Source: Lottia gigantea (taxonomy: Eukaryota > Mollusca > Gastropoda > Lottiidae). Taken from it: 64,000 nt of DNA. This document shows, piece after piece, positions 40,201 to 47,970 of the stretch. The stretch lies in the NCBI RefSeq assembly GCF_000327385.1, contig NW_008709715.1, forward strand, positions 1,600,752-1,664,751. The letters are read 5' to 3'. Position 1 is the stretch's first letter, and every line of letters starts with the position of its first letter. The notes under the pieces were generated by a model. That model saw only the letters and a program-made list of their open reading frames with translations, had not been told where the DNA came from and searched no databases. Made by a program: the position numbers and the translations under genes.

Positions 40201-41537
40201 CCATTGCAACCATTGTTGCTGAATTTGATTCTGCTGGTGGTGTAACAACATCACATAGATTTGAACCTGCTCTATTACTACCTTACATGTCATCGGTAAT
40301 GTTATTCCAGATTGCATGTGAAGTGATATATCTAATCTTTACCGCATGGTTTATCATAAGAGCTTTGAAAGCTTTTTACAAGGAACGATTTGGGTATTTC
40401 ACACAATTTTGGAATATAATAGAACTTGGTATAATTTCTGCATCATTAGGAGCTGTTATCATCTACTTCTATCGTCTATATGTGACCAATGATCTAACAG
40501 CTGTATTTGCTCGATCACATGGTAACGAATACATGAAATTTCAATATGTTGGATATTGGAACGAGGTCTTCTCTTACATGATTGGTTGGTTGGTCTTCTT
40601 TGCCACCTTGAAGTTCCTCAAGCTCTTGAGATTCAACAAGCGGATGGCTCTGGTTGCTGCAACACTTAAGAACGGTTCCAAGAGTTTAATGCATTTTGGT
40701 ATCATTTTCCTGATTGTCTACATGGCCTTTATGCAACTCTTCTACTTGACGTTCATGAATCTCAGCACAGCTTTCCAAACATTTATCAACTCAATGGAAT
40801 CTGGTGTATTGATGATGATGGGTAAATTTGATATCTACAGTATGGCTATGGTTGAGCCAGTACTGACACAGGTATGTCGTGCTATCCTACACAGACCCCT
40901 ATTCAAGAACAAATTTGATTAGTCAAAATCCATTACAATTCAATGTTCATTGCATCTACGGTTAAGCGATATGCCACGTCTTGGAATTTCGGAGTTTTTT
41001 TCCGCGGTTTTGCTTGTTGAAGATGTTTTTTGTTAGCGCTCAGACAATACTTTGCAGTTACTCACCACAATGTCTGTTGTGTCAATAGTCATTGTTACAC
41101 GTTATTTATTTTCCTTATTTCAGATCTTTGTTTTCTTCTTTGTGGTTACCATTACCTTTATATTGGTGAACATGTTCCTCTCTATTCTCAATGAAACATT
41201 TGGAGCTGTACGAGAAGATATTAACAAGGTTAACAATGATTATGAAATTGTGGATTTTATGGTAGGAAGATTCAAGCGATGGACAGGTATTGGAGCTGCT
41301 CCTGCCAACACTCTGGAACCTTCTAATATAGGAGCTGATGGCAAACCTCAAGACAATGTCAATAACTTCCCAGACCGTATTGATAAGCTTCTGACTTCTA
41401 TTTCCAATATCTATATGGATGAAGATGGTATTGCTAAACGTATGAATGCTAAGGAACAAGCTGCAAATAAAGCCAATATGAAGGGAATGTTAAGAGGAAG
41501 TAGTTCCCATAGCGGACTGGCGGAAGTTGATAATTAG
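12248..41537 (+). CDS. Polycystin-1-like protein (WSC-PKD-REJ-GAIN/GPS-PLAT-11TM), about 3,508 aa
   Basis: Exons read from splice borders and frame: 12248-12286, 13209-13239, 18174-18706, 19330-19510, 19863-20029, 20215-20848, 21398-22864, 23254-23445, 23783-23991, 24130-24280, 24563-24663, 24919-25809, 25983-26221, 26566-26762, (27770-27778 optional), 28333-28599, 28851-29026, 29414-29564, 31436-31521, 31698-31805, 32363-32488, 32931-33053, 33282-33387, 33654-33730, 34113-34370, 34778-35162, 35324-35574, 35818-36045, 36313-36414, 36633-36748, 37021-37186, 37428-37700, 37859-38483, 38605-38858, 39416-39587, 39841-40871, 41124-41537. The sum, 10,527 nt, is divisible by three with no internal stop. 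The family forms receptor-channel complexes, often with PKD2-type subunits, in cilia and plasma membrane. Against vertebrate PKD1 it lacks the N-terminal LRRs, C-type lectin and LDL-A modules, so I give no exact orthologue; PKD1L1-like or lophotrochozoan-specific are both possible. Confidence 0.92.
12287..13208 (+). other. Intron 1 of the polycystin-1-like gene
   Basis: GT-AG intron of 922 nt. Apart from the perfect 37-bp inverted repeat at 12,361-12,447 I see only AT-rich sequence. The open frame at 12,656-12,907 has no recognisable similarity and looks accidental. Confidence 0.6.
12361..12447. repeat. Perfect 37-bp inverted repeat with 13-nt loop
   Basis: Arms 12,361-12,397 and 12,411-12,447 are exact reverse complements over 37 bp (left arm begins ATAACAAAAAACACAAGG; right arm ends TTTTTTGTTAT). 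A 13-nt spacer separates them. It lies 74 bp into intron 1. Transcribed, it would fold into a long uninterrupted hairpin. No mismatch in 37 bp implies a recent origin or selection on the stem. Confidence 0.95.
13761..13990 (+). mobile_element. MITE family A (TTAA-AGGGACA ends), copy 1
   Basis: Begins TTAAAGGGACCGATT. It shares CCAATCATACCTT, a TGTGTCCAGAATTAT segment and TATATTCAAGAC with the copy at 39,035-39,361, and related segments with the copies at 29,999-30,288 (inverted) and 59,533-59,757. Its right end is eroded and adjoins the hAT-like element that follows. Confidence 0.75.
13991..14410. mobile_element. Non-autonomous hAT-like element
   Basis: The left end TAGTGCTTCTCAACC is matched in inverse by GGTTGAGAAACGCTG at the right end, the typical hAT-type terminus ending in CTCAACC. 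The 8 bp outside each end (ATTTATAG and CTTTAAAG) agree at six positions, fitting an aged 8-bp target duplication. The interior (420 bp in all) has no transposase. It seems to have inserted into the right end of the family A MITE. Confidence 0.7.
15141..15425. repeat. Two diverged direct copies of a roughly 160-bp unit
   Basis: The segments starting at GTCACCGCCATGGGACAAA (near 15,144) and GTTACCGCCACTAGACAAA (near 15,305) run parallel through CATTTGCTTGTGGAAACGTC versus CATTTACTGCTGGAAACATC to a TTTCAG. Non-coding, inside intron 2, just before the 74-bp array. Confidence 0.6.
15535..16100. repeat. Tandem array of about 74-bp units, about 8 copies
   Basis: Each unit reads roughly AGTGACCTCTGTCAGATGATT, then a T-rich run, TATTTCAGATACCACTGTAA, and TTTGCACATCCTTTATTTT. 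Later units are spaced 73-76 bp apart. The early units are shorter and more diverged. Each copy carries two good 3' splice-site look-alikes (TTTTAG and TTTCAG after a T-rich tract), all within intron 2. Confidence 0.85.
17359..17817. mobile_element. Palindrome-ended MITE in intron 2
   Basis: The left end AAGCCTGCCACAAACGAG continues to AACTGGCTGAGCTG. It is mirrored at the right by CAGCTCAGCTAGTT continuing to CTCGTCTGCGGCAGGCTT. The inverted ends are about 37 bp with few mismatches. Element length is about 455 bp with no transposase. The target duplication is unclear. Confidence 0.75.
18174..18706 (+). CDS. Exon 3: WSC domain and first PKD repeat
   Basis: Residues about 25-118 form a WSC domain: YQGCYEENKRRRY, paired cysteines in EDCSAKC, NFCFCSD, CNIQC and DTCG. 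WSC is a putative carbohydrate-binding, disulphide-rich module also found near the N terminus of vertebrate polycystin-1. Residues about 119-201 form a PKD/Ig-like fold with the hallmark FDYDDGSG. The exon ends at ATACCG|GTAAAT in phase 0. Confidence 0.9.
18821..19039. mobile_element. Palindrome-ended MITE in intron 3 (TATAGCCACT ends)
   Basis: The left end TATAGCCACTTCAGTTAGGG and the right end CCCTAACTGTAGTGGCTATA are inverse copies. Similarity continues about 50 bp inward through GTCTAAAG and TTTCGTCAAA. TA is present at both borders. About 215 bp, non-coding. Confidence 0.8.
19330..23991 (+). CDS. Exons 4-9: cysteine-rich segment and PKD repeats
   Basis: Exon 6 carries two short cysteine-rich repeats (GIYCSETNTCQASC and GEFCPSTRTCTATC). 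Exon 7 (1,467 nt) encodes a string of PKD repeats recognised by YTWNFDDGT, CEWDYGDGT, SIDFDDGS, FFDFGDNK and VDYGDAP, each followed by a HxF/Y...YxVxV strand pattern. Exon 9 adds ISYGDGTF. PKD repeats are extracellular Ig-like folds thought to bear mechanical load or mediate adhesion. All junctions are in phase. Confidence 0.88.
24130..29026 (+). CDS. Exons 10-17: last PKD repeat and REJ region
   Basis: Exon 12 (891 nt) contains a PKD-like VDFGDGVR, then from about residue 1,367 (CTKPTVNIQ) the receptor-for-egg-jelly region. Later exons show REJ hallmarks: WTCEP, TASSVCTQ, a CLDC...YKW stretch, and GSCTISKTEG followed by FCIMCKDWHD...AEYQ. REJ sits between PKD repeats and GAIN in polycystins, and these exons keep that order. 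The intron between 26,763 and 28,332 is unusually long and holds a possible 9-nt exon. Confidence 0.85.
27770..27778 (+). CDS. Candidate 9-nt microexon in the REJ region
   Basis: GAGTGGACG is bordered by GTCTTACAG on the left and GTAAGAATC on the right. It sits in the long intron between the exons ending at 26,762 and starting at 28,333. Both of those borders are phase 1, and the 9-nt piece keeps phase 1, so inclusion would add three residues (VDG) between SVG and VNSK. No transcript evidence; it could be chance. Confidence 0.35.
29414..35574 (+). CDS. Exons 18-27: juxta-REJ helical region and GAIN domain
   Basis: Ten exons, mostly short, with consistent frames. The helical stretch from about residue 1,826 (VRPLSAAESQQL) through QASGLTEFL-like and SLEKTLDMAKYL segments resembles the helical GAIN A part. 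Exons 26-27 give beta-rich sequence (LVIDIFDENG, KYKIRVFSTGCYFF) leading into the GPS. Assignment as GAIN rests on position and secondary-structure pattern, not on strong motifs. The region acts outside the cell. Confidence 0.75.
29999..30288 (-). mobile_element. MITE family A, copy 2 (inverted)
   Basis: TTAAAGGGACA at the left and TGTCCCTTTAA at the right give perfect 11-bp ends, including TTAA target sites. Read on the minus strand it shares GGACCAATCATACTTTAG and TTTTTTAGCTGAGCTAATCA with the copies at 39,035 and 59,533. 290 bp including both TTAA, no coding sequence. Confidence 0.8.
30985..31150 (+). repeat. Short degenerate ACTAACAAA repeat with six TACTAAC words
   Basis: Irregular repeats of ACTAACAAA and AATACTAACAAAC lie about 290-450 nt upstream of the exon starting at 31,436. 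They look like a decayed simple repeat. The resemblance to the consensus branch point UACUAAC may be coincidence. Confidence 0.55.
34465..34753. mobile_element. Palindrome-ended MITE in intron 25
   Basis: The left end GACCAAGGGACATCTTCTCA continues to ATCTATTACCATCGGCTTAT. It is mirrored by ATAAGCCGAAGGTAATAGC continuing to GACATTGTGAAGATGACC at the right, giving inverted ends of about 40 bp. It ends about 25 nt before the next exon's first base. Pieces of the same element (TTCTGTCGAGG, AAATCGCTTCATT, CATTGTGAAGATGA) recur at about 46,130-46,365. Confidence 0.75.
35818..36045 (+). CDS. Exon 28: GPS cleavage site and first transmembrane helix
   Basis: HCFCNHLTTFAGG gives the conserved GPS signature. 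The predicted autoproteolytic cut falls between L and T (about residues 2,399/2,400) in HL|T. The needed H, the cysteines and the nucleophile T are all present, so cleavage is expected to work. Then comes LYITEIVIAALYLIAVIWA, the first membrane span, followed by a basic/acidic stop-transfer stretch RREDKKDIER. Confidence 0.92.
36313..37186 (+). CDS. Exons 29-31: PLAT/LH2 domain
   Basis: YYYEVCVVTGMRRNAGTDSK, then VCFILSGEYDETDVRMF, then FRRGAVDAFLVAVPRPLG and ARVWHDNSGK...WYLKYLLVRD...FVFISNKWF is the classic PLAT beta-sandwich pattern. The domain lies on the cytoplasmic side between the first two membrane spans and binds lipids or proteins in polycystins. The donor after GGACAG is GTTGGA, a weak but usable GT site; the next exon (VDRVIP) continues in frame. 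Confidence 0.92.
37428..40871 (+). CDS. Exons 32-36: membrane spans 2-10 and polycystin (TOP) domain
   Basis: Spans visible are CCLLLLFVSMLGNAMFYG, IFIGIAVNLIVFPINFLVI, LGWVVLWIGVGLSLAFVTF, MSFFTSVFITQPVKVFLTAI and IVFYSFFLWILMVISY. The extracellular polycystin domain (SGLLNGIRA...LRVKPGLCEIRG...YTTANELNGYPYWGKH...QYTRAVFVEFTIYN) follows, then LFQIACEVIYLIFTAWFIIR, FWNIIELGIISASLGAVIIY and the next two spans. A KKKKKKK run precedes one span. The loop after ITQPVKVFLTAI is highly acidic (GEEEEDEVEDEE), a likely contact or sorting segment. Confidence 0.92.
39035..39361 (+). mobile_element. MITE family A, copy 3, in intron 34
   Basis: TTAAAGGGACA at the left and TGTCTCTTTAA at the right, with TTAA at both outer borders. 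About 327 bp. It shares long stretches with copies at 13,761, 29,999 (inverted) and 59,533. Its right end is 54 nt before the next exon (39,416), so it lies close to the polypyrimidine/branch region. Confidence 0.82.
41124..41537 (+). CDS. Exon 37: last transmembrane helix (S6-like) and cytoplasmic tail
   Basis: IFVFFFVVTITFILVNMFLSILNETF is the S6-type pore-lining helix, close to the PKD2 family pattern LLNMFLAIINDTY. The preceding exon ends with the pore loop GVLMMMGKFDIYSM. The tail of about 110 residues (NKVNNDYEIVDFMVGRFKRW, then DRIDKLLTSISNIY) is short. It has only a brief heptad-like stretch and no clear long coiled coil. Stop TAG at 41,535-41,537. Confidence 0.92.
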   Translation: MFVFFFVVTITFILVNMFLSILNETFGAVREDINKVNNDYEIVDFMVGRFKRWTGIGAAPANTLEPSNIGADGKPQDNVNNFPDRIDKLLTSISNIYMDEDGIAKRMNAKEQAANKANMKGMLRGSSSHSGLAEVDN

Positions 41538-41628
41538 TTTACTGTTATTTGTTAAGTTTAAATTATGAAGATTGTTTGATTATTGCAAGTTACCCTACAT
41601 ATTAATTATTTTGTGATCATATGCCAAA

Positions 41629-41634
41629 AATAAA
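41629..41634 (+). terminator. Poly(A) signal of the polycystin-1-like gene
   Basis: AATAAA 92 nt after the stop codon, the first canonical signal downstream. A second AATAAA occurs near 41,895. Confidence 0.55.
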
Positions 41635-41639
41635 CAGTT

Positions 41640-43850
41640 AAATTAATTCAGATTTCACGTTAGTATTTTTCAGTATCGCTTATTGCAAGAGTTAATTTGG
41701 TTGAAGTTATGAAATTTAAATTATAAACATCTGAATTATTTAACTTTATGTAGATAGACAAATAACTGTTGTAAAATTGTTGTTAGAACGAGGAGATTCT
41801 TTCTCTTGATACTGTTAAAGTCAATGTCAACACTATACATGAAGTACCCAAAAATGAATACAACCATCCGTCCATCTCCTCTTTGTGAATCGGAATAAAA
41901 GATACGAAATTTTATCGAATTGGTAATATTTTATACTAGTGATATCTATAAAATATGTATCTATTAGCGCATAATGCAAATTTTCAGAACGCAATATACC
42001 GAATTCTCTTTTTTCTTCATATTTCTGCGTAAGTTTTTTTAACTTCTATGCATTTCCGTCCACTTAATTTCCCGTCCAAAACGATTTTCTTCTCTCGTCC
42101 ATGAGGATTTTTTTCAGGAAAAACTGCAACATTAAGATTTGCTCAAAACTTAATTTACTGCTGTGGGATTCTATATGTCTTATACACACTGCTTATTTAC
42201 TTTTTACTATATACTGACTTATTATGGTACTTTTGTATCTATTGACTAATTGTGGTCTAAACTGCTGTTCTTATCTCTATATAACTTTGTTGTCTCTTGT
42301 CAATTATATTTTAGTTACTATTGTTGTATTTGTATGTTGTAAATTGAAGATAATTTGTTGGCCTTGTTATAGTGCTGAAACCTGTCTTATCGATTCCGTC
42401 CAATCTTTAAGAAATATGAAGGAAAGTTGTAATAAAATATTGTGTGCAAACAAACTGTCGTGACTTATGCAGCCCCATACATGTATTAGTCAATCATTGG
42501 TAGCTGGCAGGGACTGGGGTCTCAGTTAGGACTCGAATCTCTCACAATTTCCTTTTTTTTTAAACCTATTTAGATACCTCGGATCTGAAAAAGATCTTTG
42601 TAGTAAAGTCATGCCATCATTTTTTCCGTAAACCAATATGTCACGTGTGCGGTTCCATCAGAGTTTTTTTTCTAACGAAACCAATCTCACATCGGCCATT
42701 TAAAACGATGTTTGAACCAAAAGTTCAAACGTTATAGAGTCGCGTGATACTAACAAAACGATGCCCAAGACTAATTTACAGTTATCGTAAAGGTAATTTA
42801 ATTTTATGTCAGAAAAAACACATCTTTGGAAGTGTGGCAATTCTCCATTTATGGCCTATTTTTCTGTCGCCAATGTCAGACCTAATAAAGTAACTACTGT
42901 ATCTCGCCAATTCGGTAAAGGAACTTATACAATAAAGCATTAGGTACGTCCCGTGTACTATAGGCCTAGATTACAAACAATTACCCGCCCAACCCTTTTT
43001 GAAAAATATTATCACACTGTAAATATAGTTTATAACTACTTTGTTAAGTCCTTTTACCCGAGGAATGAATCGTGCTCAGTGTGTAGTACAATAGTGATTT
43101 GAACTCTCAAACTAAAACCATTGTTTCTAGGCCTTGATTAAGGGACGATTTCTCTTCAGTAAGAGAGTTCTAGGTAACGTTTTGCCAGGCCAGAACTTAC
43201 AGAAATAAAATTATAAGTAGGTTTTATGATAACATTATTTAATAGTGAATCTAAAACTAGAAGATAAATGACAATATAAAATTAAATTAACAAGACAGTT
43301 CATATCAACAACTACTTGATTATATATCAAATCATAACTAATTTCATAATTAGTTGATAAAAAAGGCGAAATTGGTGAAATATATAATAGGAATGTTTCT
43401 TTTCTCAACATATCTGAGAGTTAGACAATTATTAACTTGCAGGGATATATTCAGAATACAAATGCATCTTTTTCTGAGGTGACAGAGGAAGTGGGATTTA
43501 ACCACGTTCCGTTTACGTTCCGAGCTCTAGTCTAGTCCTATCTAACCCTCAAAGGCAACAATCGAAGCAGTTTAACAAAAAAGGTACAAAAATAAATAGA
43601 AGCACATAAAAATCATGTATTTAGATACAAAGTTGAAAATCTGAATGTTTTCCATATAAATCTACAGCAGTTTGATATCAAAGTCGAAAAATCTATAAAA
43701 TTATTGAATTCAAAATGTTGAAAATATCAGGGACGAAAATAATTGCTCAAGAAAACATTACAAAAGTATTGCAGTTGGTTTTGATATTTGTAAGTTTCGA
43801 ACATTTGTGGGTTAACTACGCCCCAGATCTAAAAACTGAGTCAAACATGA
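41640..43850. other. Intergenic region between the polycystin-like gene and TPPP
   Basis: AT-rich with no supported gene. The 79-codon frame at 42,224-42,463 is leucine/cysteine-rich and without recognisable similarity; I treat it as chance. The two flanking genes converge here, so both 3' UTRs lie in this stretch. Confidence 0.45.
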
Positions 43851-43855
43851 ATAGA

Positions 43856-45365
43856 TTATTTTTTGTTTGCATAAGTTCCTGCATTTTTATAATTTCCGAC
43901 ATAACCAGTATTAACAACCTCGTCTTTTCTACCACTGCCTCCTTTACCTTTACCATCAGCATCAAATCTTTCTTTATGAGATCCAGTATAACCTGATGCA
44001 TCTGTTAATCTGTTTACTACAGCTGCGTCTTTGGCCTATAAAAATAAACAAATTTAACATTATCCAGCAGAGTGACCTCCAAAAAAGATGTCAAGTTGAC
44101 AATCCCAGTGGCGGAATGGCATATAGAGTAAAAATTGTTAAAATAAATTCATTGTCGGCCTTTTGGTGTGCAATATACAAGTCGGCAAAACGAGCTATAT
44201 AGACTAGAATAGGATTTCGAGTTAAAGTCTTAGAATGGCACGAGGTGTTTCAGAAAGTTGAGCAGTCCCACGCTAAGTACCAAATAATCAACCATTAAAA
44301 TCAACAGAGTTAAATATCGATAAATTATTTCCAAAAACACTGGACTATAGTTAAAGATTCCAAACAAATAACACATACCACTTTCTTTTCTTTATTTAAT
44401 TCTTTTTTGATTCCCTCTAACAATTTTGTTTGGTATTCTTCTTGAGTAGTTCCCTTTTTCTTTAAAGCTTCGATATTTTTTACAGCATAACTGGCTAATT
44501 CGGGAATAAATGTTGTTTTAAAGGTTTCTTGAGACATTTTCTTCCTAAAAGGACATGAAACGAACTGTTATTAATAGTTGAGAAAAATTATTTCCAATTC
44601 TGTTGTTATCTCCCTTTGTTGAGAGAAACTCATACCTTTGTAACACGCGTTACAGTAGACACAGAAGATTTTCATAACTACGTTTATGCTCCAATTCAAT
44701 GAAAATTAAGAACATACGATTAAATATAAAATGGACAATATAACATTAGACCAGCTCAGACTGCGTCAAAAATATTGGAATATATCATAGGTGTGACGTA
44801 CTTTTTAGGTGCTTTTATAATATAGCATACCAGTTGCTTATGGATGCGAATAAGGTCCGAACGCAACTCGAATCACAACTCAGTTGCATGAAACCTACGT
44901 TCGAAACTTATGACCACTATTCTTAATCGCAACCATACGCAACATGATCCGATGGTGTGAGGGTTCCTTTAATGTACAACTTTAGCACAAGCATTCGATT
45001 TTGAAAACAGCATGCTATAAAACCTTTTTGGGGTTTTCTAGAAACATCCCAGACAAATCTTTCTTATTAGTTATTACAAATATCAGTATCAGAGAACACT
45101 GACAAATTGAAGTTGGTGTCAATTAAAAAGTAACTTACGTGGTTCTATCAGACAATTTTACAATAACTGAATTTTCACAGAATCTGGCATTAGCTGCTCC
45201 CATAACAGGTTCAACCATCTTCATGACAGCTTTACCAGTAGCAAACTTCAATTTCTCTTCCGGTAATTTTTTAGATCCAGCAGCCTGAGATTCGAGATTA
45301 CACCTCTCAAAATATTTGGCCAAATTATCCATATCTTCACTACTTAAAGAACTTGAAGCTGCCAT
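43856..45365 (-). CDS. TPPP: Tubulin polymerization-promoting protein (p25-alpha family), 190 aa
   Basis: Three exons on the minus strand: 45,139-45,365, 44,379-44,544 and 43,856-44,035, with borders ACCAC|GTAAGT, TTTTAG|GAAG, GTG|GTATGT and TTATAG|GCC. They join in phase to 190 residues, within the usual TPPP range (176 for TPPP3, 219 for TPPP). The C-terminal exon is diagnostic: [30 protein letters not shown], then [14 protein letters not shown], the conserved core of the family. The N-terminal part ([13 protein letters not shown]...[13 protein letters not shown]) is less like vertebrate TPPP, so this may be a divergent paralogue. The family binds and bundles microtubules and is common in ciliated cells. 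Confidence 0.9.
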
Positions 45366-45469
45366 TTTCTACAAAGAACAATAATATAGCATTCAATAAA
45401 TAGGACACTTTGATACATGCCTTCATCCTTTGCCTTTGTTGTTGTTATTGTTACTTATATATCTTAATT

Positions 45470-45600
45470 TGGTATTTGTAGTCATTATATTCCTGATGAC
45501 AGTGCGAGAACCACAACATTGAATACAAAAAATATTCTAGAAGACAGTATCCCACCATAAAATTGAATAATCTAAAACTTGTGCTTATGCCATTGAAGGA
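45470..45600. mobile_element. Partial copy of the palindromic element at 57.5 kb
   Basis: Shares TCATTATATTCCTGATGA, AGTATCCCACCATAAAATTG and AAAACTTGTGCTTATGCCAT (the last inverted) with the element around 57,484-57,670. It appears as a decayed half copy. Confidence 0.55.
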
Positions 45601-46129
45601 TTAATAGTATTAAAGTTAACTCATAGACCTGTATCTCATCTGAACTTAATTTGATTTACTTGAAATTAAGTCAGCATTTAATTTGCTACAGCTGTGTATT
45701 GAATTTGAGCTCTTTATGTATTCTGCCTGGATATATTCTCCCCATGTCAGTGTTCGGATTGTCTTGTCTTTCGGTATTATAATAAATTAATTTCTACCAG
45801 TAATATATAGGCCTATACATGGATTGTAATTGGGTTTAAATCTGTTCAATGAGATTTAGATATTATTAAATTATGTCATTTTGAAATAAGAAATAATATG
45901 AAATAAAAATATTATTCCAAAAGGGGATATGGGTGTAGTCGTAAATCTGTTGTAACTCCTGCAATGACCTTCTTTGACACTGTGAATTTATTGACTTTGA
46001 AAATTGCAGACAAAACGGAATCAATGTAACCGCGTCTTCTCAATGGCAAGCAATTACGAAAATAGTCATTATATCTTGACTGTAAATTGGAATTCTTGTA
46101 TAACAGTATGAGGATTTTTGATTGAATTG

Positions 46130-46365
46130 TATGCCAGCGAATATGGCCAATCAGAGCCTTCGACAGGAAGCCTGCAAACATTATGGCTTTGTCTTCACAA
46201 ACTTTCTGTCGAGGTCACTAATGGTTGTATTCGCTAGCGTACAACCAAATCAAATCGCTTCATTTACAAACTTCTATCATGCAAGGTAGGTGACAATTGC
46301 CGTCAAGATATAAGTACGAAGTTCGTATAATACCTTGGCATTGTGAAGATGATATTACCGATGCT
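46130..46365. mobile_element. Partial copy of the MITE found at 34,465-34,753
   Basis: Shares TTCTGTCGAGG, GTACAA-CCAA, AAATCGCTTCATT and CCTTGGCATTGTGAAGATGA in the same order with the intron-25 element. The left terminus is not clear. Confidence 0.5.
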
Positions 46366-47852
46366 TGCAGTATATATATAAGTATAGGGTATTATTATTC
46401 AATCTTACACAGCATGTGAGAACACGTTCTCTTCTGTTCATTCATATGAAATTTATCTGGGCGTGTTCTTTAAAAATAACACCATCCTTCTTGTAACTAG
46501 GTCGACATTTAGTCAAGTTACAGTTCTATATTTAATCAAGCATGTGAAGCTATTGTGTAGAGGAACTTGAAGATCGACAGATCGAGTCCTGTTTGTGTAT
46601 GATATTAACTGTGAATCATATGTATATAATTGTCAACAAGACCTGTTTGAACCTTGATTAATGATTTTCAGCAGTGTTTTGGTTACGTATTAGTTACGAA
46701 TAATTTATGGCCTTGTTACGATAAACTGCTTCAATAATGCATAATATCCTATAGACTCTCAACTATCAGTGGCGGCGCCAGCTTCCTCGAACTGGGGTAC
46801 AAATAGAGGGCAGACTGACTTCATGAGGGGAGAACTGTCGGGATGGACAGTTCAAATAAGAAAGCGCATAGGCGCAAGCCTGTCATGGAGGCTTTGACAA
46901 ATTAAATTGAATTCATGAATACTGACATATATTTAGGCCAAAAATTGTTAATAGTTTATGCGAGGCGAAAGATCTGTAACAGAGTATGATTAGGTTATCT
47001 GGTTATTCGTTTAAATTTACGAGACATTAATATCTAATATGACCATTTTGTAACCAAGAAAATATGTTCATTGTGTTCTATGCAAATATTGTATACAAAA
47101 AACATTGTATAGTTGGGTCATGAAGAATTGAGTCATTTGTAGTTTTAAGTATATGCATAACTTTAAAATAAATTAATTGTCATTGTGGTTCCTTCGGTAT
47201 TCGTTTTTTCTTGTTAGCAATTTATCTGGTTTAGGTTCATCCTGAAAGATGCTATTGATAGTTGAAATTGAGCTCCTTTAAAGGTTTAAGACTGTAAATT
47301 AAACGAGTATATGAGCACGGCAGATAATGTCATATCAACATAGTTTTAATATAGATACGAATGTCATGACCTTTCACCTTTCAAAATAACCTAACCAAAT
47401 ATTTCCAATCTTAGGTTAAGTAGTACTCGACAAATTTTTTTGTGAATCAAAGTTTCTATAAAATCACCGTCTGCCATCCTTTCACCCCTCTCATGTAAAC
47501 ATAGTACGTAATAATGTCAACAAACTGTTTTGTAACTTACGGACTATAAATGGTTACATTCAACTCAGTCTCAACCCACTTTCAACTACCTCGATAACAC
47601 ATTAACTAACGTATTTCCTTAAAAGCCTATTTATTCTGTGCAGTCTTTAAAAGTTACCTTCTATTTTATGTCATAATAATAGCAAAATACAAGCTTTTAA
47701 TTAAAATCTAATGTTACACTAACGATAGGATAGAGAACCTCAACCTTACGAGCACAAAATGATTTCGAAGTTTAAAAGTTTATAACATTTCGAAGAAACA
47801 AATTTTCGATTATATTTTAAAAATCCAAAAAATAGCTGATGATCATGACTAA

Positions 47853-47970
47853 TTAAAAGGGATTGTAAAGAGGTTTTATGTGTATTGCATCAATTTCCAC
47901 CAATCCATGATACTATCAATGTAATCGATACACATAAAATCTTAAGAAAGCCTCTTTACAATCCCTTTAA
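47853..47970. mobile_element. Palindromic MITE, family B, copy 3
   Basis: TTAAAAGGGATTGTAAAGAGG at the left (from 47,853) and CCTCTTTACAATCCCTTTAA at the right. TTAA is at both borders. Inner arms TTTTATGTGTAT and ATACACATAAAA also pair, so the 118-bp unit is nearly one hairpin. The short length suggests a minimal derivative of the longer copies at 8.3 and 8.9 kb. Confidence 0.8.

Noticed and set aside
42470-42560. Possible tRNA-derived SINE (GGACTCGAATCT resembling a B box)
   Set aside because: No matching A box at the correct distance, no tail repeat, and no second copy in the window.
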